From Thermoguttaceae bacterium (lineage in GTDB: Bacteria; Planctomycetota; Planctomycetia; Pirellulales; Thermoguttaceae): a stretch of DNA of 64,000 bases. Below the pieces are notes generated by a model. That model did no database searches and had not been told where the DNA came from. It worked only from the letters and a program-made list of their open reading frames with translations. Made by a program: the position numbers and the translations under genes. Each line of letters opens with the position of its first letter. Position 1 is the stretch's first letter. The DNA lies in contig JANXAQ010000156.1 in assembly GCA_025062105.1 (NCBI GenBank), positions 1 through 64,000 of the forward strand. The letters are read 5' to 3'. Of this stretch, positions 26,583-35,327 are shown one piece after another.

Positions 26583-27857
26583 TTACTGGGAAGCAGAAGC
26601 TTCCTGCAGGGGGGCTCCGGAGCAGGGGGCATCTGGGTGGATGGATTCCACTCGGCTAGTGGCTTGGCCGCGATAGAACCGAGTCAACAGCTCTTCTCCC
26701 GGTTGCAACTGAATGGCATCTCGTACCAGTTGTCCATCCGCCCGCCGCCAAGTCATCGAATAGCCTCGGCCTAATACTGCCAAGGGACTGAGCGATTCTA
26801 GTCGAGCCGCTAACAGCCGGACCTTCTCTCCTACCCCCTGCAGCCGAAACCGTAATGCCCGCCCTAATCGGGCTTCCAATTCATCGATTTTTTGGGTTAT
26901 GGTATTTAGGTGTTCCCGTGGTCGTCGGAAGACTCGGCTGGAGGCGATAGCTGCATAGCGGGCTCGAATGGTACTTAGCCGATGCCGCAAACACGTCCAA
27001 AGCCGCTTCTGATACCCCTGCAGTTCCTGAAGCAGCTCCTCCTTAGTCGGGGCAAGCAGCATGGCGGCATGCGTAGGTGTCAGTGCCCGCACGTCAGCAG
27101 CTAGATCCGCTAAGGTAACGTCGATCTCATGGCCTACGCCGGTAACCACCGGAATACTAGAGGCGGCAATGGCCCGCACCAGCACCTCTTCGTTAAAGGC
27201 CCAGAGGTCTTCCAAGCTCCCGCCGCCCCGAGCCAGGACAATACATTCGGGCTTTTCTGCCAGACGATTGACCAGTCGAATGGCAGCGGCAATTTCTTCC
27301 GCAGCCCCTTCCCCCTGGACTCGAGAAGGCACAATCCATAGCCGGCCGCTCCACCATCGGTTCCGAAGCACTTCCAGGAAGTCTCGAATGGCTGCTCCGG
27401 TAGGACTGGTAATCAGGGCGATTCGGTGAACAAACCGGGGGAGGGAACGTTTGCGTTTAGGGTCGAACAGGCCCTCTTGGGCCAGTTTGTCGCGCAATTG
27501 TCGAAGGGCCAATTCTAGGGCGCCAATACCTTTAGGATAAATTTGTTCAACAATCAACTGGTAAGTGCCCCTCGGCTCATAGACTTCAATGTGGCCTCGA
27601 CAAATCACCTCCAAACCATCCCGCAAGGGGAAAGGCAGTCGGCTAGCTAAGCTTCGCCAAATCACCGCCCGGATTTGGGCCGACGAATCCTTCAGATCCA
27701 TGTAACAATGACCGGCTAGCGATCGGCACACGTTCGAAATCTCCCCAAGCACCCAAACCTCAGGATACGCACTTTCTAGTAAATCCTTGATTTCCGCAGT
27801 CAATTGAGATACGGTCAAAATTGTTTGTGGCAAAGGAATCCCATTGATGGCTGCCAT
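26583..27857 (-). CDS. xseA: Exodeoxyribonuclease VII large subunit
   Basis: Large subunit of ExoVII, which degrades single-stranded DNA from both ends and needs the small subunit XseB. 424 residues from the ATG at 27857 (AAGGAAA just upstream); the frame runs on to 27950 without a site. Domain order: N-terminal OB fold (TVSQLTAEIKDLLES to about 105, with WVLGEISNVCRSLAGHCYMD), then the catalytic domain with FDPKRKRSLPRFVHRIALIT, SPTGAAIRDFLEVLRNRW, VLARGGGSLEDLWAFNEE and VVTGVGHEIDVTLADLAAD, a coiled region and a C-terminal tail with LGRGYSMTWRRADG. xseB is not within the flanking few hundred bases, where it is usually found in other bacteria. Confidence 0.97.
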   Translation of the reverse strand: MAAINGIPLPQTILTVSQLTAEIKDLLESAYPEVWVLGEISNVCRSLAGHCYMDLKDSSAQIRAVIWRSLASRLPFPLRDGLEVICRGHIEVYEPRGTYQLIVEQIYPKGIGALELALRQLRDKLAQEGLFDPKRKRSLPRFVHRIALITSPTGAAIRDFLEVLRNRWWSGRLWIVPSRVQGEGAAEEIAAAIRLVNRLAEKPECIVLARGGGSLEDLWAFNEEVLVRAIAASSIPVVTGVGHEIDVTLADLAADVRALTPTHAAMLLAPTKEELLQELQGYQKRLWTCLRHRLSTIRARYAAIASSRVFRRPREHLNTITQKIDELEARLGRALRFRLQGVGEKVRLLAARLESLSPLAVLGRGYSMTWRRADGQLVRDAIQLQPGEELLTRFYRGQATSRVESIHPDAPCSGAPLQEASASQ

Positions 27858-28006
27858 AAGGTTTCCTTTTTGCTGGATGTTATCTGGGCGCCCATTAGCT
27901 CTCAAAAGACAGATTTCTCTGGACGCACACTTACTTACACCATTCCACACAAAACTGTGTTTTTCCTATCGGCAAACAGCCTCCCCAGGTCTTTGACAAT
28001 GGTAAG

Positions 28007-28197
28007 GGGGCCGTCTGCATAATTCAAAGGAAATATTTTTACACTATTTTGCTGCCTTCCACCTCTCACCCAATATATACGGTTGCTAGCACTGCTAGCA
28101 ACCTACATAGAATGAGTATTCAAATAGAAAGTACTAATCTCTACCGAATTGAGGGTTCATAAAGTTCACTATATGGTTAGGAGTTTCCAGAGGTCCG
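28007..28197. repeat. Element B, copy B8
   Basis: GTCTGCATAATTCAAAGG near the left end, core GGTTGCTAGCACTGCTAGCA (full palindrome), TTCATAAAGTTCACTATATG, right end CCAGAGGTCCG. Confidence 0.8.
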
Positions 28198-28344
28198 AAA
28201 GATTTCTTGGAGACTAGTAAACTTTACCCCCTTCAAGAAAATAGTGAAACTCTTTTCGGTTTATTCTATCGGGAACGATATGCTACGAGGGAGGGTTATT
28301 GGAGGCTGATGTCCTGGAGAATCATTTTCCGGAAACAATCTAAT

Positions 28345-28364
28345 CTCGACTTTTTGCCATTTTT
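28345..28364. repeat. Isolated A end
   Basis: A lone left end (CTCGACTTTTTGCCATTTTT) with no recognisable partner; a remnant. Confidence 0.5.
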
Positions 28365-28626
28365 GTCTCTTGCTGTACTTTCTGCAAAATCACTCTTTAG
28401 GGGGAGAAGTGATGGAGCCAGCCCAACCGGTCCCACCCATCCCAAACAGAATTTCCAACTTCTACACCCTGGCCGAAGACCCTAACCAAAATGGCACCTC
28501 TAACCGATGGCCTTCCAAATAGGTTAGGCTCCTCGGCAACCCACAGGGACTGGGCTGGCAGCCGCTGAAGGCAAGCCGGAGCCAGAGTAAGTTACACCCA
28601 TAAAGTGGAACTTTTCAGAAAGTACA

Positions 28627-28814
28627 TGAACCTATGCAAAATCCTGAACATGTAGTGAACTTTTGGGACTTTTGATCCTATCGCCGTTCGGTTCTTCTCT
28701 CTGAACACCTACGATCTATTAGGTGCTAGCAATGCTGCCGGTTTATATGTTGTGTGGGAGGAAGGGCATCGGAAATGGTATAAAAATATCTCCCTTGAAT
28801 TATGCAGAGGTTCC
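28627..28814. repeat. Element B, copy B9
   Basis: TGAACCTATGCAAAATCCTG at left, ATTATGCAGAGGTTCC at right. Duplication TACA at 28623-28626 and 28815-28818; A12 follows directly. Confidence 0.9.
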
Positions 28815-28818
28815 TACA

Positions 28819-28966
28819 CTCGACTTTTGCCATTTTTCCTAACTGCTTTTGCTTCCAATAGTTACGACGAAACCTCCTTTCGTTCACTCAATTTCCTAAG
28901 TCCAATAATTACAAGAAGTTAGAGTTTTCCCTTTCTGGGACAAAGCCAAAAATGGCAAAAGTCGAG
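28819..28966. repeat. Element A, copy A12 (close to consensus)
   Basis: 148 bp; ends CTCGACTTTTGCCATTTTTC and AAAAATGGCAAAAGTCGAG are perfectly complementary over 18 bp. Flanks CTACA and CTTAG agree at 3 of 5. This is the best reference copy. Confidence 0.95.
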
Positions 28967-29439
28967 CTTAGCCCTATTATGGCAGACTGAAAAGTGATTG
29001 GCTTTCTACGAGTCATTACTCCCAACAAAGGGCTGTCGAACCGCAGAGGGGAATCAGCTTCAGAGAAAGGTGCGATTTTCACCCCGGTGGATTCGTTCCC
29101 ACCGGAGGGGATCGGGGCTTTCGGCTGAAGCGGATGGGAAGCTTTGAGGAGGATCTTGGCTGAGGGTGTATATCAGGAAAAGGGGATCCGTCGGCCTCGG
29201 ACCAGGCTTCTGTAGGCGTTGGCTGCTTTGCGGAAATTTGGTGGCAGGTAACCCTGCGCTCACCTGGCTCAATTGGGATCAGCTTCTGAGGTTCCGGAGG
29301 CTTGTGGTTCAGCTAGAGGAAAGGAGGTAAAAGGCTAGAAATGGGAGTGCTTTCAGATGGCCTACTCCTTATTACATCACCCCTTCCGATCTGAAGATTC
29401 CTCTGCTCGTGGGAAAAGAAGTTTTTGGGAAAAGAAGTT
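28967..29439. other. Intergenic stretch
   Basis: Only a lone E-type end (TTTCGGCTGAAGCGG near 29118). No gene seen. Confidence 0.3.
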
Positions 29440-30309
29440 TTATTGCAATGGGACAAATTCTGGCTCAACTGCTCTGGGGATGATTCCGGCTTGGTAGCCG
29501 CGTCGAAGCAACTCCGTAATGGCCTGTCGACCGAGCTGGCCTAGCTCCAGGGTCCAGTGGTTGACGTACATGCCGACGAATCGATCGGCCATAGGGCGGG
29601 CCAATCCGCGAGCAAATCGTAGAGCATATTCCAATGCCTCCTCTCGATGCTCCAACCCATATCGAATACTTTCTAGCAGGAGGCGGGTGATGTCGCAAGC
29701 AGTTTGCAACTGCAGATCTTTCCGCACCCCATTTAGTCCCAAAGGCAGAGGCAAACCGGTTTCCTCCTGCCACCACCGCCCCAGGTCCACGAGCAGCTGT
29801 AAGTGGTGTTGCCCGTAGGTGAGTTGACCTTCGTGGATGAGAAGCCCGGCCACTACGGGCTGGCCCTGATAAAATCCAACCTCCACGGCCGGGATGATGC
29901 TGTCGAAAGGGACTACCACGGGGTGAAACTGTGTGCCCAACCAAAGAGACAAAACTAAATACGCGGTGGTCATCGTACCGGGGACGGCAATAGCGGAATT
30001 GCGGAGCCGTTCCACCGGCATAGGTTCCCTAGCCACTAGCACCGGTCCATAGCCATCGCCCACACTGGCCCCACACGGACAGAGCAGATATCGGTCCGCT
30101 ACATAGGCATATGCATGCACACTGAGAGCCGTCAGTTCCAGACGACCCTCTAAGGCCCACCGGTTCAAGGTTTCGATGTCGGCCAATTGATGCTGGAATT
30201 CATAGGATCCAGTAGGGATCCGTCCCTGAAGTAAGGCATAAAACATGAACGCATCATCAGCATCGGGACTATGACCAATCCGTATTCGTTTCGGTAAAGG
30301 CGTTTTCAT
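29440..30309 (-). CDS. mqnD: 1,4-dihydroxy-6-naphthoate synthase-like protein of the futalosine menaquinone pathway
   Basis: MqnD converts cyclic de-hypoxanthine futalosine to 1,4-dihydroxy-6-naphthoate. 289 residues from the ATG at 30309 (MKTPLPKRIRIGHSPDADDA). An in-frame ATG five codons earlier lies inside the end of an A element and is less likely. Family marks: RIGHSPDADDAFMFYALLQG at the N-terminus, LADIETLNRWALEGRLELTA, GPVLVAREP, AVPGTMTTAYLVLSLWL and EVGFYQGQPVVAGLLIHEGQ, the two lobes of a periplasmic-binding-protein-like fold. Other mqn genes are not in the window. MqnA is a relative, but the length and the DADDAF motif favour MqnD. The A element supplies the immediate upstream region, so expression may depend on it. 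Confidence 0.85.
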   Translation of the reverse strand: MKTPLPKRIRIGHSPDADDAFMFYALLQGRIPTGSYEFQHQLADIETLNRWALEGRLELTALSVHAYAYVADRYLLCPCGASVGDGYGPVLVAREPMPVERLRNSAIAVPGTMTTAYLVLSLWLGTQFHPVVVPFDSIIPAVEVGFYQGQPVVAGLLIHEGQLTYGQHHLQLLVDLGRWWQEETGLPLPLGLNGVRKDLQLQTACDITRLLLESIRYGLEHREEALEYALRFARGLARPMADRFVGMYVNHWTLELGQLGRQAITELLRRGYQAGIIPRAVEPEFVPLQ

Positions 30310-30459
30310 CTCGACTGTTGCCATTTTTCCGAACTTGGTTTGTCTCCAAACAGGTCCGGCGAACCCACTTTTTGTTCGCCCAATTTCCCTAAGTCCAATA
30401 ATTCCAGGGAGTTAGAGATTTCCCCCCTTGGCAGAAGGCCCAAAATGGTAAAAGGGCAG
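30310..30459. repeat. Element A, copy A13, abutting the mqnD start
   Basis: Left end CTCGACTGTTGCCATTTTTC begins at the base next to the mqnD start codon; right end AAAATGGTAAAAGGGCAG. No duplication visible. Confidence 0.85.
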
Positions 30460-30494
30460 TTGTATCATGAGGAAAAAATCTCGGAGATTTTGAT

Positions 30495-30646
30495 CTCGAC
30501 TTTTGCCATTGTGGCTCTTGCCCTGAAAGGGCAATGTTTTCAGGCCTTGTAACCATTGGAATTATGGAATTGTGGCAGCAAAGGAAAATAAATTGCATCC
30601 TAACTGTTGGATGACAAAGGAGTTAGAGAAAATGGCAAAAGTCGAG
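30495..30646. repeat. Element A, copy A14 (inverted)
   Basis: CTCGACTTTTGCCATTGTG at left, AAAATGGCAAAAGTCGAG at right. Flanks TTGAT and TGGAC do not match. Confidence 0.88.
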
Positions 30647-30726
30647 TGGACAACCTCTCTTAAAAACACAGGCTAGCAGCCAGCTGACATCCTGTTGGCC
30701 TGCTATCTCTGGTCGCCAACAAGCAG

Positions 30727-31158
30727 TTAGGCCTGGAAGGAAAAAGCTTGGCTTTCCGGAGAGTGGGTTGGGCTGAGCGTGTCGGAGCGGCTAGTTTGCT
30801 CACAGAATACCTGCCAAGTATGTTGTTCCATTTTGAGGATTTTCAGAGCTTCGTCAAGGGCTTGGCGATTTCGCTGCAGGTTGGCATCCCGGAGCCGACG
30901 CAACACGAAAGTATATAAGGCGGCTAATTTGTGAGCCAGTTCGCCCGCTTGTAGGTTGAGTCCGGCCAACATCTGGGCCACACATTCCTGGGCTCGCAGG
31001 AGGGCTTCACAGGCTAAGCCACGGTCTTCGTCGTCCCAGAGGGCCTGGGCTTGCTGGGTTGCGCGAATGGCTGCCTCAATAAGCATCAGATGCAGCTTCT
31101 GGACAGGGGCGGTCAACACTTGCATGGTAAAATATTCATCACCCACCGAGCCTTCCAT
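30727..31158 (-). CDS. fliS: Flagellin export chaperone FliS
   Basis: FliS binds the disordered C-terminus of flagellin in the cytoplasm and keeps it from polymerising before export. 143 residues; the middle is helical as expected: VQKLHLMLIEAAIRATQQAQ, LLRAQECVAQMLAGLNLQAG and AALYTFVLRRLRDANLQRN, the usual four-helix bundle. The N-terminus (DEYFTMQVLTAPVQKL) fits the family's YxxxxVxTAxPxxLIxMLY pattern loosely. AAAGG lies about 9 nt before the ATG. It is the last gene of the flagellar run, 277 bp after fliD with a B element between, so it may have its own promoter or share the fliD transcript. Confidence 0.9.
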   Translation of the reverse strand: MEGSVGDEYFTMQVLTAPVQKLHLMLIEAAIRATQQAQALWDDEDRGLACEALLRAQECVAQMLAGLNLQAGELAHKLAALYTFVLRRLRDANLQRNRQALDEALKILKMEQHTWQVFCEQTSRSDTLSPTHSPESQAFSFQA

Positions 31159-31209
31159 AGCTAACGCCTTTCCCGAGAAGCAGATAGTTCAGAGACGGAA
31201 TTGACCTTT

Positions 31210-31398
31210 AGAACCTCCAAAAAATCCTGAACATCGAGTGAACTTCGTCAATGTTTGATTTTCTCGTGGTTTCGTTATCTTCGTCGAATGCCTTCTATCG
31301 GATGGCTGCTAGCAAAGCTAGGAGCCCTATAGATTGGATTCGAGGGAAGGCAAAGTAACATACCATCTCAATATCCCTCTTGCAGGATGCAGAGGTCC
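31210..31398. repeat. Element B, copy B10, between fliD and fliS
   Basis: Left end AGAACCTCCAAAAAATCC, core GCTGCTAGCAAAGCTAG, right end GCAGAGGTCCG. Flanks CTTT and TTTT agree at 3 of 4. Confidence 0.8.
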
Positions 31399-31435
31399 GT
31401 TTTACATCGAACTGCCTGGCAGGGCCTAAGGAAGC

Positions 31436-34183
31436 CTACCGACGATTGTTCCGATACTGTTGAGTGATCCAGGCAATCGACTCCAGAGCAGTGAGGCTGT
31501 CTTGGATTTTAGCGACAGCCAATTCCATCTTGTAAAGCTGATTCAGGAGCCTAGTACGCTCTTTTTCCAGCATGGCGCTCATATGTTCGATTCGCTGCAA
31601 ATTGGCGTTGATTTTTCCGTTCAGGGCTTCGAGGCGTTGGGAGATAGTGGAATTTTGTTCGCCAGCCAATTGTTCAATCAGTTCCTGAAGCCGATTGGCC
31701 AGGCCTGTGCCAGAAGCAGCAAAAAAGTTTTGAACTTCTTGAGGATCTTCGGCATAGGCGGCCTGAAATTTTTGCTCGTCCAGCTGTAGTTTTCCTTCTT
31801 CTGTTAAGCTCAGGCCAAGGGATGCTAGGGATTGGAATCGGCGACTGCCAGTAAACCGACCGCTCAGGAAAGCACTCAGACTGGATTCAAATCGCAGTGC
31901 CGTCGAATCCCCCGTTAAAATCGACCCTTTCCCGGTGTTCGTATCGTACTTGGTATAATCTTTCAGTTGGTCTCGAAACTTGTTGTAATTTTCCACGAAG
32001 GTTTTCAGACTAGCCTGCAAGACCGCATCCGAACTGCTTACTTGCACTGTAACCGTAGTGCCTGTGGCCTGTTTAATCTGTAGCGAAACGCCGTCGATTA
32101 CATTGGTAAAGGTGTTTGATGAAGAACTGATTACCATTGCCGAGGCGGCTGAGGAAGCAGGTCCATAAACCAACTGGGCATCCTGAGCCCGGCTGGTCTC
32201 CTGAAACTGGATGCCCAAATCGGCCGTATCCACTACTAAAGCTCCCACTTTTCCGGACTGTTGGCTAACTAGAGCTAAATGCCACGGCCAAACCGAACCG
32301 GCATTCAACAAAGAAGCCCTGAACCCAGCCCCAACGGCATTAATTTTTTCCTGAAGACTCTGAAGGGTGTCGGTACTGCTAAGGCTGATTTGGTAGGTCA
32401 TCGACCCGTTGATAATCTGTTGGGTTTGGCTTCCTTCAACTACCGTCTGTGCCGAGCGGAGCAGTCCCAAATCTTTGGCCGTGGTGCTGCCGGCTTCGGT
32501 AACAGTTAGTTTTCCTGCCCCTCCAGCAGTATCTCGCAACAGGATGCCATCGCCGGTGGAATTAATCTCCGCGCGGACGTAGAGGGAGTTGGTATTGATG
32601 GTTCGAAGGACATCGCCGACAGTCTGGATGTTGCTAGAGCGGAGGTCGATCGTGGTGGTGCGACCGGTGCTATCTTTGATATAGAACCGCCCCCTAGCAA
32701 CCCCTGCTCCGCCATTCAGAGAGCTTAGCAACGTATTTTCACTCAGGATCCTTAGATGCAAATCGCCGCTATCCACAGAGCTGACCGGAGCATTGACAGC
32801 AATCTGTAGCTTGTCGGCCGTATTGGTTTGGTCGCCATTGGCTACAATGAGGTTGTTAGCCGTGGCACCTGAGGTATCGAGTAATTCGATCCCATTTTTT
32901 GCCCGATTTACCCTAGCTAGGATGGAAACCGAAGAGGCGTTAATGGCTTCTATTACATCTTCCAAGGTTTCTGCATTCCTCAGATCCACCACATCGGTAT
33001 TGCCGCTTCTATCGGTAAGCGACAAGAGGCCTAACTGGCCCAGGCCGCTGCCGCCGTTAAGACTCCGAAGGCCTACTGTGCGCAGACCGCTCAAGATGCG
33101 CCGACCGGTAATCACTCCACCAACCGATTCTGTATCTAGGCCCAAATCGGCCAGGGTCTTTGAGCCGTAAAGAGGGCTCAAGGTGAAAGTACCGGGCCCG
33201 GTGGTTAAATCCCTCAGCACGAGCCGACGCCCATCCGGGCCGATCTCCGCCCGGATTTTGCCACCCGATTGTTCCTGGATTTTTTGTAAGATCTCTCCTA
33301 GCGTAACCTCTCGGGTGCCGGAGGAGGCAAAGTTAATCTGGCCTTTGGAACCATCCCGAAGTGTATAAGAAATCTCTGGCAACGAGCTACTGATGGAAAT
33401 CCCAGCACCATCGTTGAGGACATGAAGCTCCATGTTGTCAAACAGCCGAAGAATGTCTTCTCCCTCGGCCACATTCTGGGCCACATTAATTCCAGCCAGA
33501 CCGAGCGACCGAGCGGTTGTGCCGCTGCCGACTTCCAGCACTTTGAGGTTGGAGACCGTCTGGCCGGTTTGGTCTTCCAGACGGATTCGACCGTCCCGCA
33601 CACTGGCCAGTACATTGACGGTGGTATTGTGATTGATCGCCTCAAGCACATCGTCGATGGTCTGGGCGGTGGATAGATCGATGTCGGCCCAAGCACCGCT
33701 GCGATCAACGATGCGTATTTTACCCCGCTGGATGCCTTGGCCGCCGTTGACCAGGCTAAGCGAAAGGCCCCGTTCTACATGGTCGCCAAAGCGGATGCTC
33801 ATGGTGCCAGAAATGCCCAAAGGCTCTTGAGCAGAGCGGAAACCGGTACTGAGCAGTTTATGGTTTTGGGCCATCCGAATAGGCGTCAGTTCATATTGGC
33901 CTAAGGGGGGATTACCGGTTTTAGTGACGGCCAATATATCGGGGTTACTGGAAGTAACTTGGCGCTGTTGGTAGGTTTCGGATTTGGCCAGAGTGGCTAC
34001 GGGCATTTTGATTGCATAAAGCAATCCGGCCAAGGTCCCCAGGGCAGTCTGCTGTTCCTGGAGGGTTTTGTTTCGCTCTTCGAGAATCTGTTTGGGCCGG
34101 GCTGAGATTTCCATCAGCTTATCGACCAGCTCTTTGATGTTAATGCCGGTTATCAGCCCGACCGTGGTTTGGATGGTGCCCAT
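31436..34183 (-). CDS. fliD: Flagellar filament cap protein FliD (hook-associated protein 2)
   Basis: FliD caps the growing filament and guides flagellin folding at its tip. 915 residues, far above the ~470 of E. coli. The N-terminal FliD_N part holds VGLITGINIKELVDKLMEIS and RPKQILEERNKTLQEQQTAL. The C-terminal FliD_C part holds FVENYNKFRDQLKDYTKYDT and LNQLYKMELAVAKIQDSLTA. Between them, about 130-600, lie at least four flagellin_IN-type repeats, each marked by LNGGxG or LNDGAG followed by IDLxxAxTIxDVLxxIN (SLVNGGQGIQRGKIRIVD, LRSLNGGSGLGQLG, LSSLNGGAGVARGRFYIKD). These add surface domains. It is transcribed with the cluster and is 1.1 kb downstream of fliC. Confidence 0.95.
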   Translation of the reverse strand: MGTIQTTVGLITGINIKELVDKLMEISARPKQILEERNKTLQEQQTALGTLAGLLYAIKMPVATLAKSETYQQRQVTSSNPDILAVTKTGNPPLGQYELTPIRMAQNHKLLSTGFRSAQEPLGISGTMSIRFGDHVERGLSLSLVNGGQGIQRGKIRIVDRSGAWADIDLSTAQTIDDVLEAINHNTTVNVLASVRDGRIRLEDQTGQTVSNLKVLEVGSGTTARSLGLAGINVAQNVAEGEDILRLFDNMELHVLNDGAGISISSSLPEISYTLRDGSKGQINFASSGTREVTLGEILQKIQEQSGGKIRAEIGPDGRRLVLRDLTTGPGTFTLSPLYGSKTLADLGLDTESVGGVITGRRILSGLRTVGLRSLNGGSGLGQLGLLSLTDRSGNTDVVDLRNAETLEDVIEAINASSVSILARVNRAKNGIELLDTSGATANNLIVANGDQTNTADKLQIAVNAPVSSVDSGDLHLRILSENTLLSSLNGGAGVARGRFYIKDSTGRTTTIDLRSSNIQTVGDVLRTINTNSLYVRAEINSTGDGILLRDTAGGAGKLTVTEAGSTTAKDLGLLRSAQTVVEGSQTQQIINGSMTYQISLSSTDTLQSLQEKINAVGAGFRASLLNAGSVWPWHLALVSQQSGKVGALVVDTADLGIQFQETSRAQDAQLVYGPASSAASAMVISSSSNTFTNVIDGVSLQIKQATGTTVTVQVSSSDAVLQASLKTFVENYNKFRDQLKDYTKYDTNTGKGSILTGDSTALRFESSLSAFLSGRFTGSRRFQSLASLGLSLTEEGKLQLDEQKFQAAYAEDPQEVQNFFAASGTGLANRLQELIEQLAGEQNSTISQRLEALNGKINANLQRIEHMSAMLEKERTRLLNQLYKMELAVAKIQDSLTALESIAWITQQYRNNRR

Positions 34184-34748
34184 ATAGGAGTGCCCAATGC
34201 CTGGGAAGTCCGTCGTTGGCTCTTTATTCTCTCTCTAATTAAAATTAGATCGTCTTCAAAAAGGGAATTGGTGAAATTTCCTTATCTTAGGAAATAGAAA
34301 ATGGAGGAAATCAGGAGAAAAAAAGACGTTTACGAAATTTACATAAAATAATAGGAATGATGTTTTGGGAAGGCTGTACCAGGGGACCCAGCCAAAGCCC
34401 TCCGTTTTATGGCATAGGAAACCCCCTATCTTCTCATTTCCGTGCACACAGGCCTCCAGACTTCATAAGGCAGCCCCCCATTGGTGTGTACACATCTTTT
34501 CGGACTCACAATATGTTGTGGTAAACTGCTCGGTAAGGCCATAACATCTTGTAGGAGAAAGCCGTTATGTAAATACCAATGGCAGCCCCCTGAATCTTTC
34601 CCTAGAAGCAGACATCCCAATTCTCGATTCCCAAAATTTTTAACCTGTTTTTCTGGATGCCGCTTTTGCAGTGAGGACTCCCTGGATCTCTGTTTGTGCT
34701 GAGCTCAGCCCCCTGCATCCCTGATTCCGCAGAGAAGGCAAAAATGGG
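34184..34748. other. Region upstream of fliD
   Basis: Upstream of fliD on the minus strand: an AT-rich block with a palindrome (TCTAATT AA AATTAGA, 34234-34249). No clear sigma-28 or sigma-54 site found by eye. No gene. Confidence 0.35.
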
Positions 34749-35102
34749 GAACCTCTGCATAATTCAAGGGGCAAGGGGGATATTTTGATACCATTTTGGA
34801 TGTCTTTCCTCTAAGAGGCTGTCTGAAAAGAACGTTTGGCTCGCTGGGCTGCCAAGTTGTTTCCACCCTCAGGAAAAGCTCCAAGCCAGGATTTGGGCAC
34901 CTTGGCTACCCAGAACCCTCACCGGCCTTTGCAAAAGGAAGCTTGGCTACCGCCCTTTTCAGACAACATCTCACACAACATATAGAGCGCAACATTACTA
35001 ATACCCAATAAGAATAGTAAGTGTTCGGATAGAAGAACCGAACGGCTATAGAATCAAAGGTCCATAAAGTTCACTATATGTCCAGGATTTTGCAGAGGTT
35101 CC
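34749..35102. repeat. Element B, copy B11, split by C5
   Basis: GGAACCTCTGCATAATTC at left, TTTTGCAGAGGTTCC at right, duplication ATGG at 34745-34748 and 35103-35106. C5 interrupts it. It lies between fliC and fliD. Confidence 0.92.
34816..34969. repeat. Element C, copy C5, nested in B11
   Basis: Ends AGGCTGTCTGAAAAG and TTTTCAGACAACAT. Flanks CTAAG and CTCAC; the interior differs from other C copies, so it may be a sister family sharing ends. Confidence 0.7.
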
Positions 35103-35173
35103 ATGGATTTCTCCAGTGGCTTTCGCCGTGGGAGATGCCAAAACGGGGCTTTTTCAGGTGCGTGGAAATGGTA

Positions 35174-35216
35174 CCCAACAAAAAGCGGCGTGGTTCCTGA
35201 GGGGAACACGCCGCTT
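35174..35216 (-). terminator. Rho-independent terminator of the flagellin gene
   Basis: Stem arms at 35183-35197 and 35203-35216 (AAGCGGCGTGGTTCC pairing with GGAACACGCCGCTT, one bulged G). In the minus direction a T-rich run follows (complement of 35174-35184). About 110 bp past the fliC stop. Confidence 0.85.
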
Positions 35217-35327
35217 GGAATGGTTCAGCAGGTTCGGATAGGTTCCAACCGGCTAGGTATTTTGGCGGTTTACCGTTTTAAGTTGTCGGCAACCTATCCG
35301 GCTATGGCTCCTGGCCCGAGGAACTTA

